Shown piece after piece: positions 1 to 6,972 of a DNA stretch of 64,000 nucleotides. The position numbers and the translations under genes are program-made. Source of the stretch: Neobacillus endophyticus (GTDB lineage: Bacteria > Bacillota > Bacilli > Bacillales > Cytobacillaceae); assembly GCF_013248975.1 (NCBI RefSeq), contig NZ_JABRWH010000001.1:4794001-4858000 (forward strand), written 5' to 3'. How positions within the stretch are numbered: position 1 is the first letter of the stretch; every line of letters begins with the position of its first letter. Below the pieces are notes generated by a model, which saw only the letters and a program-made list of their open reading frames with translations, was not told the DNA's origin and made no database searches.

Positions 1-1
1 T

Positions 2-43
2 TGTAATGGATATAATAATAAATGTAAAGGATATAATAATAAA
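2..43. repeat. two tandem 21-bp units upstream of an HTH gene
   Basis: Two head-to-tail 21-bp units (2-22 and 23-43) share the 15-base core GGATATAATAATAAA, and differ only in the last base of the preceding TGTAAW. The period is two helical turns, as expected for iterated protein-binding sites. They stand about 75 bases before the small HTH gene at 119. The left end of the window cuts the region, so more units may exist upstream. Confidence 0.55.
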
Positions 44-118
44 ATTATTAAAGTTGTGTACTATTTTTTTATTTCGTATAATATGACTAATACAAAAGTA
101 TTTAGGAGCTGAAATTAA

Positions 119-340
119 GTGACTGAATTAAGAACAAACCTCCGTATCCTTATGGCGAAAAAAGGAGTTCGAACCATGGTGGAGTTGGAGGAAAAAACAG
201 GTGTTAGCCGCCAGGTATTAGATCGACTAGATAAAGGTAAATCCAAAAGACTGGATTTTGAAACAGTCGTAAAATTATGCAATTTCTTTGAATGTGAAGT
301 GGGAGACCTTTTATATTTGTCTGAAGAAAATGGGGAGTAA
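119..340 (+). CDS. small XRE/Cro-type HTH transcriptional regulator
   Basis: This 73-residue protein is almost entirely one lambda-repressor-like helix-turn-helix: residues 20-65 carry the segment ELEEKTGVSRQVLDRLDKG followed by a C-terminal EVGDLLYL typical of YozG/Cro-like phage regulators. It starts at GTG with TAGGAG about ten bases upstream. It is oriented opposite to the neighbouring prophage genes, so it probably belongs to a separate regulatory unit, perhaps binding the 21-bp iterons in front of it (inference). The target is unknown. Confidence 0.8.
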   Translation: MTELRTNLRILMAKKGVRTMVELEEKTGVSRQVLDRLDKGKSKRLDFETVVKLCNFFECEVGDLLYLSEENGE

Positions 341-410
341 TTTTTCTCCCCTATGCCCGCGTTTGATTTTTATCCATGTTTTTCATCGTCAAATCTTGCA
401 TTTGTTACCG

Positions 411-433
411 AAAAAATAGAGGTTTAAAACCTC
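411..433 (-). terminator. probable terminator of the minus-strand prophage operon
   Basis: The 15-base palindrome GAGGTTTAAAACCTC (419-433) is followed on the minus strand by TATTTTTT. It lies 35 bases beyond the stop of the 93-residue gene and would end the long leftward prophage transcript. The loop is short, so the stem is weak. Confidence 0.5.
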
Positions 434-468
434 GTTTATGTAGATCTGGATGGTCTTCGCAGGGCGCA

Positions 469-750
469 TCAAATGTGCTGCCTTACTTGTTCCCAAAACT
501 TATCGTTCTTGTTATATTCAGCGTTTGATAATATCTTTAATTCTTCATTGGTGTACTCAATAGCTTCCCATTCAGTATCATCAAAGTCGTAGCAGCTGCA
601 ATGATATCCTTCTAACACCACAAAGGTTCCGTGATCATTTTCCAATAATATCTGTCTGTTCATTTCGTAATCTGGTTTTGATGTACAAGCTACAACAATA
701 TGATGTGGTTTGATTTCAAACCATTCTTTTTTCCAATCCATCTTCCTCAT
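469..750 (-). CDS. hypothetical prophage protein, 93 aa
   Basis: An acidic, soluble 93-residue protein with no signal peptide or membrane segment. It contains a clustered CSC at about residue 51 within GYHCSCYDFDD, and aromatic residues are frequent. GGGAGAG precedes the ATG at 750. It is the last gene of the leftward prophage early operon. I do not recognise the family; a function cannot be assigned. Confidence 0.6.
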   Translation of the reverse strand: MRKMDWKKEWFEIKPHHIVVACTSKPDYEMNRQILLENDHGTFVVLEGYHCSCYDFDDTEWEAIEYTNEELKILSNAEYNKNDKFWEQVRQHI

Positions 751-793
751 ATTTTCATCTCTCCCTTACTTCGTAATAGAATCGAATTGTGTA

Positions 794-991
794 CTAACGT
801 AAAACTTTTCCAAATATCTTTTGTTCACATTTATCGCAAAAAACAGGATTTATCGGCATACCATAGCACCCACACTCAAAACCATTACAACAATGCTCAG
901 GTTTGTAATTTCTTTTAACCCTTATTGAAGTAAAGCAACTGTCGCAAAACCATAACTTACCTTTAGTCCATCTCCATCTTTGCTTTTTCAT
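794..991 (-). CDS. cysteine-rich zinc-ribbon-like prophage protein, 65 aa
   Basis: This 65-residue basic protein has eight cysteines: CDSC near residue 17, CCNGFECGC near residue 34 and CDKC near residue 52. That spacing suggests one or two structural zinc sites. GGAG stands seven bases before the ATG. Small zinc-ribbon proteins are common in early operons of Bacillus phages but have no assigned role. It lies next to a second CxxC-type gene that is frameshifted (1034-1218). Confidence 0.65.
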   Translation of the reverse strand: MKKQRWRWTKGKLWFCDSCFTSIRVKRNYKPEHCCNGFECGCYGMPINPVFCDKCEQKIFGKVLR

Positions 992-1033
992 TTCTTCGAC
1001 TCCTTAATACGCAATATGGTTCTATTACGTAAT

Positions 1034-1218
1034 TTAATCTTCAAATTCTGTATAGTTACCGCAATTTTCACACCATAACTGTTTATCGATATACTCATGA
1101 ACAGTTCCACTATTTCTAATATCCGAATAAAGAGAAATTACATCGTTTTTAGCTTTGTAATCATCACCCGTAATGATTTGAGCCCGCAATTATTACATCT
1201 AATAGTAAATCCAGCCAT
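1034..1218 (-). pseudogene. frameshifted small zinc-ribbon prophage protein
   Basis: Starting at the ATG at 1218 (good RBS GAGGTGAG), the reading frame gives MAGFTIRCNNCG and then runs into a stop after 26 codons. Restoring one base in the GGG run next to that point gives continuous coding to the TAA at 1034, with ...AQIITGDDYKAKNDV and a second pair in LWCENCGNYTEFED. The product would be about 61 residues with two CxxC motifs, a typical zinc ribbon. Either the gene carries a real one-base deletion or the assembly has an error at a G homopolymer. Too short and broken to appear as one open frame. Confidence 0.65.
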
Positions 1219-1228
1219 TTAACTCACC

Positions 1229-1651
1229 TCATTGTTTTAGTCCAAATGGTATTTTAAAATTTGGAGGAAGAACCCATAAATGATACATTCCAGCCTCATC
1301 TACTAAATTCGATTCACTCGGAAACACTTCAATTGCCGCGCTTTCCTTGCCGAAAATTTCATTTTTAATTCTTTGTTTTTCGATCCACGGAATATCGGTG
1401 TTATCAGCATTTCTCATGCAAGCATGCTGAACTGTTCCCCATTCTGTTTCGACATTCCGCACCATGACCACATAATCATTGCCCTGACGATAAACACGGT
1501 CTAGTTCACCGAACCATCCAGTGCCTTTTCCTAATTGCTTAGGAGACGGATGTTCTACCCATCCAAGTATCCGGCTTTCACGATCCAAGCGTCTTCTTTC
1601 AGCTCTATTCAAATCAATCTTTCCTTTCGCATAAAACATACGGTCTTTCAA
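1229..1651 (-). CDS. conserved prophage protein (DUF7694-like)
   Basis: A 140-residue soluble protein with a charged N terminus (residues 10-35) and a conserved-looking core containing DRVYRQGNDYVVMVR, WGTVQHACMRN, DIPW and YHLWVLPP. I believe this matches the DUF7694 family of phage proteins, from memory of the motif pattern only. The predicted start is TTG at 1651; an in-frame ATG four codons later is an alternative. Its start overlaps the end of the 56-residue upstream gene by 38 bases in another frame, so translation is probably coupled. Confidence 0.6.
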   Translation of the reverse strand: MKDRMFYAKGKIDLNRAERRRLDRESRILGWVEHPSPKQLGKGTGWFGELDRVYRQGNDYVVMVRNVETEWGTVQHACMRNADNTDIPWIEKQRIKNEIFGKESAAIEVFPSESNLVDEAGMYHLWVLPPNFKIPFGLKQ

Positions 1652-1784
1652 TTCGCTTCACGATATAGTTTGGGTAAGACCTCATATAAGCTGATAGCAG
1701 TTGTTTGAAGTGATCCTTGTCACGGGCTTCCTTCCACAAACGCTTTGGAAGGAGAACCCGAAATGGAACTGGATCTTTATACAT
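1614..1784 (-). CDS. small basic prophage protein, 56 aa
   Basis: ATG at 1784 opens a 56-codon frame (begins MYKDPVPFRVLLPKRLW, ends YVLCERKD) that fills the gap between the nuclease gene and the gene at 1229. It overlaps the nuclease stop by eight bases (ATGTATAA) and the next gene by 38 bases, an arrangement typical of tightly packed phage operons. It is rich in Arg and Lys. No family recognised. Confidence 0.6.
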   Translation of the reverse strand: MYKDPVPFRVLLPKRLWKEARDKDHFKQLLSAYMRSYPNYIVKRIERPYVLCERKD

Positions 1785-2589
1785 GAATCAATTCACCGAT
1801 TTCCATCGTGTCTTTGAGCAGTTTGGTTGACCGGCAGTAATCACATTTTTCACAACGACGAGGTTGTTCTTTGCCTGACTTCACAGCTAAAACTCGTTCC
1901 ATTTTCATTTCTAGATATTCGTATTCAAATGCAAAACGGGATTCATCAAAGTGTAAAACGGCTTTATTTGGATGATTTTCCTTTGAAACGGCCACTATAT
2001 AAGGTGTATAGGTATAACCCAAATTCTCCTCCAGGATTCGCCTATACACTGCCATCTGGAGCACGTAATCCCATGCTTCTACAAACGAGACCCATTCATC
2101 ATATTTCGTGCTCCAGTACCGTTTGTGCAGTTCTTGTGTGGTCTTTAAGTCAGTGAAGGTTCGTCTTTGATGATTAATGGAATCCACTTTGATTTTCCAA
2201 TCTGTACCGAAAAGATGGGCTGTGTAGATCTGCTCTTTCTCACCCTCAAGGGCAAATATGGCAAACTTATCGTTTTTCAAAACTTCAATCATTTTGTCAG
2301 CTAGTTCAAAGTCTGAATACTTTCCTCCGCGGGCTTTGAAAATTGCTCCGTTATTCTCCTCCACAAACTGCCGAAAAGCTTCATCACTTTCTAGAGCTGC
2401 ATGGACATAAGAGCCAACTATCAAAGCGTTTGAGGAGGGCTCAATATAAGCCCCACTCAATTTCGCCATTGCTTTTGCTTCACATTCCATAAAATTCTTG
2501 AATTGTGATACTGAAAGATATTGCTGATTAGCTTCATTCGAATGATAGTTCGAACTCGTTAGAATCAATTTTTCCTGTATGTTGTTCAT
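1777..2589 (-). CDS. phage PD-(D/E)XK exonuclease with four-cysteine (Fe-S type) pattern
   Basis: The 270-residue protein matches the phage exonuclease-8/RecB-like group (PDDEXK-type, DUF3799-like): SVSQFKNFMECEAKAM near residue 30, catalytic Asp136 in KVDSI, and the D-x-K pair Asp147/Lys149 in TFTDLKTT. One cysteine at residue 36 and three at 246, 249 and 252 form the same 1+3 arrangement as the Fe-S staple of AddB and Cas4 nucleases. It would resect double-strand ends for recombination with the protein encoded just upstream. The start has its own RBS (GAGGT) and overlaps the upstream gene by 56 bases. Confidence 0.8.
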   Translation of the reverse strand: MNNIQEKLILTSSNYHSNEANQQYLSVSQFKNFMECEAKAMAKLSGAYIEPSSNALIVGSYVHAALESDEAFRQFVEENNGAIFKARGGKYSDFELADKMIEVLKNDKFAIFALEGEKEQIYTAHLFGTDWKIKVDSINHQRRTFTDLKTTQELHKRYWSTKYDEWVSFVEAWDYVLQMAVYRRILEENLGYTYTPYIVAVSKENHPNKAVLHFDESRFAFEYEYLEMKMERVLAVKSGKEQPRRCEKCDYCRSTKLLKDTMEIGELIHV

Positions 2590-3448
2590 TTACCTCACCA
2601 TTCCCCTCTGCCTGTTGTTCCGGCTGTGCTTCTTGGTTAAAATCCTCTGAAAGTTTACTGCTGGACTTTTTGGTCACGTTCTTATCAAACCAATCATCCA
2701 CTTTACTCATTCCATCTTTCAGGGAATTGTAAATTTTGATAAGATCTAAAAAATCTACCTCTGTAAAAGAATCTGCATTGTAACCAAAACGATCTTCAAT
2801 CATTTCTTGTGTCACACGATACTGATTCTTAAAGGCTTTAAGAGAATTTGCCACGCGGTCTTTTAATGGTCCTTTAGAATTTCCTTTTAACGTTTCATCG
2901 CACTGAACAACCGCTTTTTCGACGATATCACCAGGAATGACACTTAAGATGCAGGAACGTACTCGACGAGCTCCTTCATTTGCAACCTTTTCATAAATGT
3001 CCCGAGGATCATCCAGTTTCTTTACGGTTCCATTCGCTTTTCGAGCATGTTTAACAGTAAAAACCTTTGTTTGACGTGTATTTGTTTCTAAGTCCCATGC
3101 ATAAGCCATCACAATAGATTCACCTTCACGCTGCTCTAATTCCTTAATCCCGAAGTCAATGTTTCCCCAATTTTGGGCGATAACCTCAGCCAAGCGAATG
3201 GAAGGCCCTGAAACTCTAGTTCCCCCTCTTGGGTACTGGTAAACAGCTGTTCCTGCCAGAGCCGGACGTTTACAGGCATCTAAAATCCGCTGCTCAGCTT
3301 GGAAAACATTCCGAGGGAACTGACGGGCCATGAATATGGCCCCTTTCACTTCCTCCATTTCACGATTGCTAGATGCTTGAGCTAATACATTTGGTTGTTG
3401 GTATTGTGGTGTATATTGGTTTTCAAATTGGTTGGTTAAATTGTTCAT
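2534..3448 (-). CDS. phage protein paired with the nuclease, probable recombination function
   Basis: A 304-residue soluble protein. The N-terminal 20 residues are Gln-rich, and the core (about 35-190) carries AEQRILDACKRP, YPRGGTRVSGPSIRLAEV and NEGARRVRSCILS. A variable acidic, Gln-rich tail follows from about residue 255. Proteins of this type lie next to PDDEXK nucleases in many Firmicute prophages, so a single-strand annealing or other recombination role (RecT-like position) is likely, but I do not recognise RecT, ERF or Sak motifs. TAATG links it to the gene at 3448. A disordered acidic tail is common in ssDNA-handling proteins (inference). Confidence 0.6.
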   Translation of the reverse strand: MNNLTNQFENQYTPQYQQPNVLAQASSNREMEEVKGAIFMARQFPRNVFQAEQRILDACKRPALAGTAVYQYPRGGTRVSGPSIRLAEVIAQNWGNIDFGIKELEQREGESIVMAYAWDLETNTRQTKVFTVKHARKANGTVKKLDDPRDIYEKVANEGARRVRSCILSVIPGDIVEKAVVQCDETLKGNSKGPLKDRVANSLKAFKNQYRVTQEMIEDRFGYNADSFTEVDFLDLIKIYNSLKDGMSKVDDWFDKNVTKKSSSKLSEDFNQEAQPEQQAEGNGEVNEQHTGKIDSNEFELSFE

Positions 3449-3750
3449 TAGGCTGAAACCTCCTCGTTATTTTTAATAACATCAGCAAACTGTGGATACT
3501 CTGCTAAATCCGCTTTTTTTAACACGGAATAAATCTCAATTCCATCCTTAATAAAGAAAATTTTGTAAGGGTAATCATCCGACTCAATATCATTTACCCT
3601 GACTTCCAACTGTAATTCGGGAATTTCCTTCATCCCGAATGTTTTATGGTTCACATGAATTGCATCATCATATAAGCTCAAACCAATAACGCCGGCATTT
3701 TTTAAGTCCTTACGAATGGCGATAAATTCTTTCATTTTTTCAATGTTCAT
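3448..3750 (-). CDS. hypothetical prophage protein, 100 aa
   Basis: An acidic 100-residue protein without membrane segments; it looks like a small alpha/beta fold, with strands around AIHVNHKTF and LQLEVRVNDI. It is translationally coupled to the recombination gene by a TAATG overlap, and AGGAGG precedes its start, so it is co-expressed with the recombination pair. No family recognised. Confidence 0.6.
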   Translation of the reverse strand: MNIEKMKEFIAIRKDLKNAGVIGLSLYDDAIHVNHKTFGMKEIPELQLEVRVNDIESDDYPYKIFFIKDGIEIYSVLKKADLAEYPQFADVIKNNEEVSA

Positions 3751-3840
3751 ATTAATTGCCTCCTAATAAAATTTGGTTGCTTAGATCGGAGAGCCTATAG
3801 TAGAATTAATTAGGTTAATTTTTTCTAAGGCTTATCCCTT

Positions 3841-3863
3841 GACTCATGTTCGCAGCATGAGTC
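3841..3863. repeat. 8-bp perfect inverted repeat after the stop of the 60-aa gene
   Basis: GACTCATG, seven-base loop, CATGAGTC. It directly follows the stop of the minus-strand gene at 3862. There is no T-run on the minus side; the plus side continues ATTTTATTTTT, so it is a weak terminator at best or a binding site. The stretch to 3750 otherwise holds nothing I recognise. Confidence 0.4.
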
Positions 3864-4044
3864 ATTTTATTTTTAAGTACCTTTCGTTGATCCACTTAGT
3901 GAAACCTTTCCACAGGATCAGAACCTGGTTGCCATCTTGCTTGAGAACATACACCTCCAATCCCTTCGGAACATCGCATATTCGAGCTTTACTGGATAAG
4001 GAATTCATAAAATTTAGCCGACGTTTTAGAATGGCTCTTGGCAT
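3862..4044 (-). CDS. small basic prophage protein, 60 aa
   Basis: Sixty residues with a basic N terminus and a C-terminal half (YVLKQDGNQVLILWKGF) that looks like a small beta barrel. Its ATG shares the A of the upstream stop (TGATG), indicating coupled translation with the 111-residue gene. No family recognised. Confidence 0.5.
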   Translation of the reverse strand: MPRAILKRRLNFMNSLSSKARICDVPKGLEVYVLKQDGNQVLILWKGFTKWINERYLKIK

Positions 4045-4379
4045 CAGTCCGCCTGCCTAAATTCGAAGTTGTAATGATCTACTAAGTGGCTTTCTATAGA
4101 GTTTTCATCAAAGGTGATCTTAAGAGTCCTATCTCTCACCAATCCCCCTCTAAAAATAAATTGAAGCTGCTCTACACAGTAACGTTTTAAATGTTCTCTT
4201 AATACGATTTCATCAAAGTTGTCGTGATCTATACAGATGCATTCACCTTCGAAGATCTCGTCTCCAAAGAAATCAATACCTGCACACTCAGGTTGAGCTA
4301 ACACATTTTCAAGGCCTGATGCAGTTTCTAGGTGGCGCCAGTGAGCATCGATACACATTGGATTTTCTAAATCACGCAT
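4044..4379 (-). CDS. hypothetical prophage protein, 111 aa
   Basis: An acidic 111-residue protein beginning MRDLENPMCIDAHWRH, with GDEIFEGECICIDHD in the middle. YqaI/YqbI-like phage proteins have a similar layout, but I cannot name the family. AGGAGG stands close upstream. It lies 14 bases after the antirepressor gene and is coupled to the next small gene by TGATG. Confidence 0.6.
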   Translation of the reverse strand: MRDLENPMCIDAHWRHLETASGLENVLAQPECAGIDFFGDEIFEGECICIDHDNFDEIVLREHLKRYCVEQLQFIFRGGLVRDRTLKITFDENSIESHLVDHYNFEFRQAD

Positions 4380-4393
4380 CGTCTTTTACCTCC

Positions 4394-5176
4394 TTAAACT
4401 AATACAGCATCTGTTTTCAGCAATTCCATTAATGTTATGAATTTTGATGGATAATAATGAGGTTGAGTATCTTTCGGACTTTTCGGATTGAGTAAGTTCT
4501 TTCCGTACTCTAAACCCTTTTCCGTCAAGGATTTAAATTCTTTCATCCCACCCTTTGAACTAGGTCGTTCTTTAATTTCCAAAATGCCTAATTCGATTAA
4601 CTTGGTATTTACCTTAGCTGAACTTAACTTAATGTCATGATCTTTCAATAATTGAGAAAGTGATTTAGTCACTTCTTCATCAACATAAGCCGGTAAATGA
4701 TTGGTTGGTACTTGATGTTGTTTATGTGCCGCTTCTAGCATCCTGATTTTTGAGGTTTCATCCACTCTTAAGATTTTGGATGTATATTCTACTCCGATCA
4801 GTTGCATTTCGAAGGAGTCTTTTAAGGCTGGTGAAACTTTCGCTTGACTTATTCTGATGTGATTCTCCATCTGTTCAAATTTAGTCACATATGCTGCTGT
4901 AAAAAGAACTCCTTTTTCACCAGTCATTTTATTCGCTACCATATCGCAACCTTTACGAGTAAGAAGAAAACAGTCATACGTTTTGTTATTTCCTTCGGTT
5001 TTGTAAGTACTAGGTATAAAGAAGTTTTGAGAATTCAATTTTGAATTTTCAAGAATGGAAACGTATCCCCGAATATCTCTCATTAGATTTGAATGATCTT
5101 TCCCAACCATTAAGGAAACTTCTCTGCTATCAATTAACAATTGTCCGTTTTGTTCGATAACTATTAGTTCGTTCAT
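4394..5176 (-). CDS. Rha-family phage regulatory protein (antirepressor)
   Basis: Residues 1-105 match the phage pRha domain: IDSREVSLMVGKDHSNLMRDIRGY, then YKTEGNNKTYDCFLLTRKGCDMVANKMTGEKG. The C-terminal half (about 120-225) is the helical, DNA-binding-type tail found on many phage antirepressors. Rha proteins modulate phage lytic/lysogenic control. It is 260 residues, normal for a two-domain member. It follows the small genes at 5197-5800 in the leftward early operon under the operators at 5817-5962. Confidence 0.8.
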   Translation of the reverse strand: MNELIVIEQNGQLLIDSREVSLMVGKDHSNLMRDIRGYVSILENSKLNSQNFFIPSTYKTEGNNKTYDCFLLTRKGCDMVANKMTGEKGVLFTAAYVTKFEQMENHIRISQAKVSPALKDSFEMQLIGVEYTSKILRVDETSKIRMLEAAHKQHQVPTNHLPAYVDEEVTKSLSQLLKDHDIKLSSAKVNTKLIELGILEIKERPSSKGGMKEFKSLTEKGLEYGKNLLNPKSPKDTQPHYYPSKFITLMELLKTDAVLV

Positions 5177-5196
5177 TTCTACTCCCCCTAGTTTGG

Positions 5197-5334
5197 TTAA
5201 TCCTTTTTACCTTCTTTATCATCTTTTTCAGCCTGCTTTAACTTTTTCAAAGCTAATATTTTAGGTAATGTCGTTTTTTCAATGAGTATTAAAAATTTCT
5301 TTTTAGCATCACTTGATGGCTGATCGTTATCCAA
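5197..5334 (-). CDS. small lysine-rich prophage protein, 45 aa
   Basis: TTG at 5334 with a strong AAAGGAG ten bases upstream opens a 45-codon frame of one helix-forming region (KKFLILIEKTTLPKILALKK) and a Lys/Asp-rich tail. It fills the otherwise empty gap between Rha and DUF771. Family unknown; composition suggests a small nucleic-acid-associated peptide (inference). Confidence 0.55.
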   Translation of the reverse strand: MDNDQPSSDAKKKFLILIEKTTLPKILALKKLKQAEKDDKEGKKD

Positions 5335-5365
5335 TATCGTTAAGCTCCTTTCGATCTATATTCAA

Positions 5366-5599
5366 TCATCTTGCGAAAATTTGAACGAAATACTTTTCCA
5401 AAAACTCTTGCATCCTCGAAGCGATAAACAACCATTTTTCCCCGCGCCTCTCTGGGTAATAAACAAATCCACCGTTATCTAGATCTAGTATTTTTTTGTA
5501 ACAAGGACGTAAAAGGATGTTTTCTTTTAACCAGTCATCGCTATAACCAGTTGCGTATTCGAGATCCTTCATTGTCCACCAAATTTTTTTATCAATCAC
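5366..5599 (-). CDS. DUF771 family phage protein
   Basis: The 77-residue protein matches DUF771: IWWTMKDLEYATGYSDDWLKENIL at the N terminus, a putative winged-helix region, then PERRGEKWLFIASRMQEFLEKYF. The family is found in early regions of Firmicute prophages and probably binds DNA. It lies directly downstream of the excisionase-like gene in the same transcript. Confidence 0.75.
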   Translation of the reverse strand: MIDKKIWWTMKDLEYATGYSDDWLKENILLRPCYKKILDLDNGGFVYYPERRGEKWLFIASRMQEFLEKYFVQIFAR

Positions 5600-5611
5600 A
5601 ACTACCTCTCC

Positions 5612-5800
5612 CTAGTTGATTTTTTTGCTATCTATCCAATTGAGAAATTCTTCTCGATAAACTCGTTTGTTACCGCCAATAATAATTGTTGGGAAACCAT
5701 CTTCTTTAAAAAGCTCGTAGGCTTTCCCTTTGCTGATGTTAAGAAAATTTTGGATATCTAAAGCCGTTAAGACTGGCGGTAAAATAAAATTTTTTTCCAC
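5612..5800 (-). CDS. MerR-type HTH / excisionase-like phage protein
   Basis: Sixty-two residues forming a single winged HTH of the excisionase (HTH_17) type: LTALDIQNFLNISKGKAYELF, then FPTIIIGGNKRVYREEFLNWI. It is the first gene of the leftward operon and its start lies just past the O1 operator, as expected for an early gene under direct repressor control. It could be the excisionase partner of the integrase or a second regulator. AGGAGGTGAT precedes the ATG. Confidence 0.75.
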   Translation of the reverse strand: MEKNFILPPVLTALDIQNFLNISKGKAYELFKEDGFPTIIIGGNKRVYREEFLNWIDSKKIN

Positions 5801-5816
5801 AAAATCACCTCCTCGA

Positions 5817-5832
5817 TTAACCTATAAGTTAA
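5817..5832. promoter_or_regulatory. phage operator O1
   Basis: TTAACCTATAAGTTAA, an imperfect 16-bp dyad immediately upstream of the RBS of the excisionase-like gene. It shares its sequence with sites at 5876 and 5947, and is the probable binding site of the adjacent repressor. Confidence 0.7.
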
Positions 5833-5875
5833 TCGGTGTTAAAAAAAAATTTCCTAGAAAAATTAACCATTACAA

Positions 5876-5891
5876 TTAACTTATGGGTTAA
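5876..5891. promoter_or_regulatory. phage operator O2
   Basis: TTAACTTATGGGTTAA, a second copy of the dyad in the middle of the divergent control region. A half site (AATTAACC) lies just left of it at 5861-5868. Confidence 0.7.
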
Positions 5892-5946
5892 TCATAATAT
5901 ATATTTTCCAATGAGTCAATTAATTATAATTAATTTTTTAAAAAAG

Positions 5947-5962
5947 TTAACTTATAAGTAAA
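5947..5962. promoter_or_regulatory. phage operator O3
   Basis: TTAACTTATAAGTAAA, the third copy, about 60 bases before the repressor start. It would allow autoregulation of the rightward transcript. Confidence 0.65.
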
Positions 5963-6023
5963 TTTAGGGTGATTGAATGTGTTTCTTGACTATAGTAAAT
6001 TAAATTAGAAGGTGGTGTGTTGT

Positions 6024-6404
6024 GTGAATTTTGGTAGAAGTTTTTTAAAAGCAAGAAGCAAATTTGGTTTGGAGCAAAAAGAAGCTGCCAAAGAATTAGG
6101 TATAAGTGCGGCTTTTTTGTCTAAAATCGAAAATAATAAACAAAAGCCAAGCATCGACCTAATATTGAAGGCAGCAGATTTTTACGGAGTGAAACCGGGA
6201 TTCTTTTTTGAAGGTCAAGAAGAGATAAATTTAGATTCTTTGTATTCAGTGAAAAACAAAGAATTTATTTACGATCTTGATAAAATGACGGATGAAGAAT
6301 TGAGTGACAAATACAAAATCCAAATAGATGGCAAAGAACTCACCTTAAGTGAGTTAAAAGGCATTATGGCGTATGTCCGTTCTTTACGATCGATGGAGAA
6401 GTAA
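6024..6404 (+). CDS. XRE-family phage repressor
   Basis: The N-terminal 65 residues are a classic HTH_XRE domain: KARSKFGLEQKEAAKELGIS, AAFLSKIENNKQKPS, then LKAADFYGVKPGFFF. The C-terminal 60 residues are an acidic helical region ending in LSELKGIMAYVRSLRSMEK, which may oligomerise. The open frame reaches GTG at 6012, but GTG at 6024 has the AGAAGGTGG ribosome site at proper distance, giving 126 residues. It is divergent from the excisionase-like gene across three 16-bp dyads, the layout of a lysogeny switch. It lacks a peptidase S24 domain, so it is not a self-cleaving CI type. Confidence 0.8.
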   Translation: MNFGRSFLKARSKFGLEQKEAAKELGISAAFLSKIENNKQKPSIDLILKAADFYGVKPGFFFEGQEEINLDSLYSVKNKEFIYDLDKMTDEELSDKYKIQIDGKELTLSELKGIMAYVRSLRSMEK

Positions 6405-6486
6405 TCGATTCCGTTTTTTTGTTTTCCTCCAGAAGTAATAAAATAATTTCGGAGATGTCAATAACTTCTTTTTGCATACGCATCAT
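6364..6486 (-). CDS. possible 40-aa antisense peptide
   Basis: On the minus strand, AGGAG three to six bases before tandem ATGs opens a 40-codon frame (MMRMQKEVIDISEIILLLLEEN...) overlapping the 3' end of the repressor gene. The strong ribosome site is notable, but there is no other support and it may be chance. Confidence 0.3.
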   Translation of the reverse strand: MMRMQKEVIDISEIILLLLEENKKTESITSPSIVKNGHTP

Positions 6487-6509
6487 CAGCTCCTAAAGGG
6501 ATGGTAGTG

Positions 6510-6722
6510 GTGACTTACAAAATCGGTAAGTGCCTACTCTCTGTCCATTTACAAAAGAAACGAATGTCGCAACAAGAACTAGCTGATCGTGTCGGAAAGA
6601 CAAAGCAAACGATTTCAAGATATGTAAAAAACCAGTCGATTATGTCTTACGAAGCAGCGGTTAATATTGCGGCAGAACTAAATTGTGAAATGGAAGACCT
6701 TTATGAAATCATAAAAGTCTAA
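6510..6722 (+). CDS. Cro-like HTH regulator
   Basis: Seventy residues with an HTH_XRE domain: LSVHLQKKRMSQQELADRVGKTKQTISRYVKN followed by MSYEAAVNIAAELNCEMEDLYEI. The open frame begins at ATG 6501, but the AAAGGG ribosome site fits the GTG at 6510 better. It lies between repressor and integrase, so it may control integration or the lytic switch. Small two-regulator arrays like this are common in Bacillus prophages and integrative elements. Confidence 0.75.
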   Translation: MTYKIGKCLLSVHLQKKRMSQQELADRVGKTKQTISRYVKNQSIMSYEAAVNIAAELNCEMEDLYEIIKV

Positions 6723-6915
6723 GGGTAGGTCAATGAGTGGACAATGTCTACTCGCGACCGATAGTCATCATTGATGTTAACTTTTAGAACAATTATTAAG
6801 TCCATTTTACAACTTAAAAAAGTTTATTTGTCGAAAAAAATTAATACAAGTTTCGACATATTTTTTAAATTTCCGAACAAATTCAAATGAATTAATAAAA
6901 TTATATCACATAACG

Positions 6916-6933
6916 GAACAAATGTTCTATAAT
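6916..6933 (+). promoter_or_regulatory. LexA (SOS) box overlapping the integrase promoter
   Basis: GAACAAATGTTC (6916-6927) matches the Gram-positive LexA/DinR core GAACnnnnGTTC. It abuts TATAAT (6928-6933), a good -10 whose transcript would start about 30 bases before the integrase RBS. The -35 is weak. The preceding 6723-6910 is AT-rich with no gene. Confidence 0.6.
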
Positions 6934-6972
6934 TTATATAGAAAAATTTGTGAATTATAGGAGGAAAGCACC

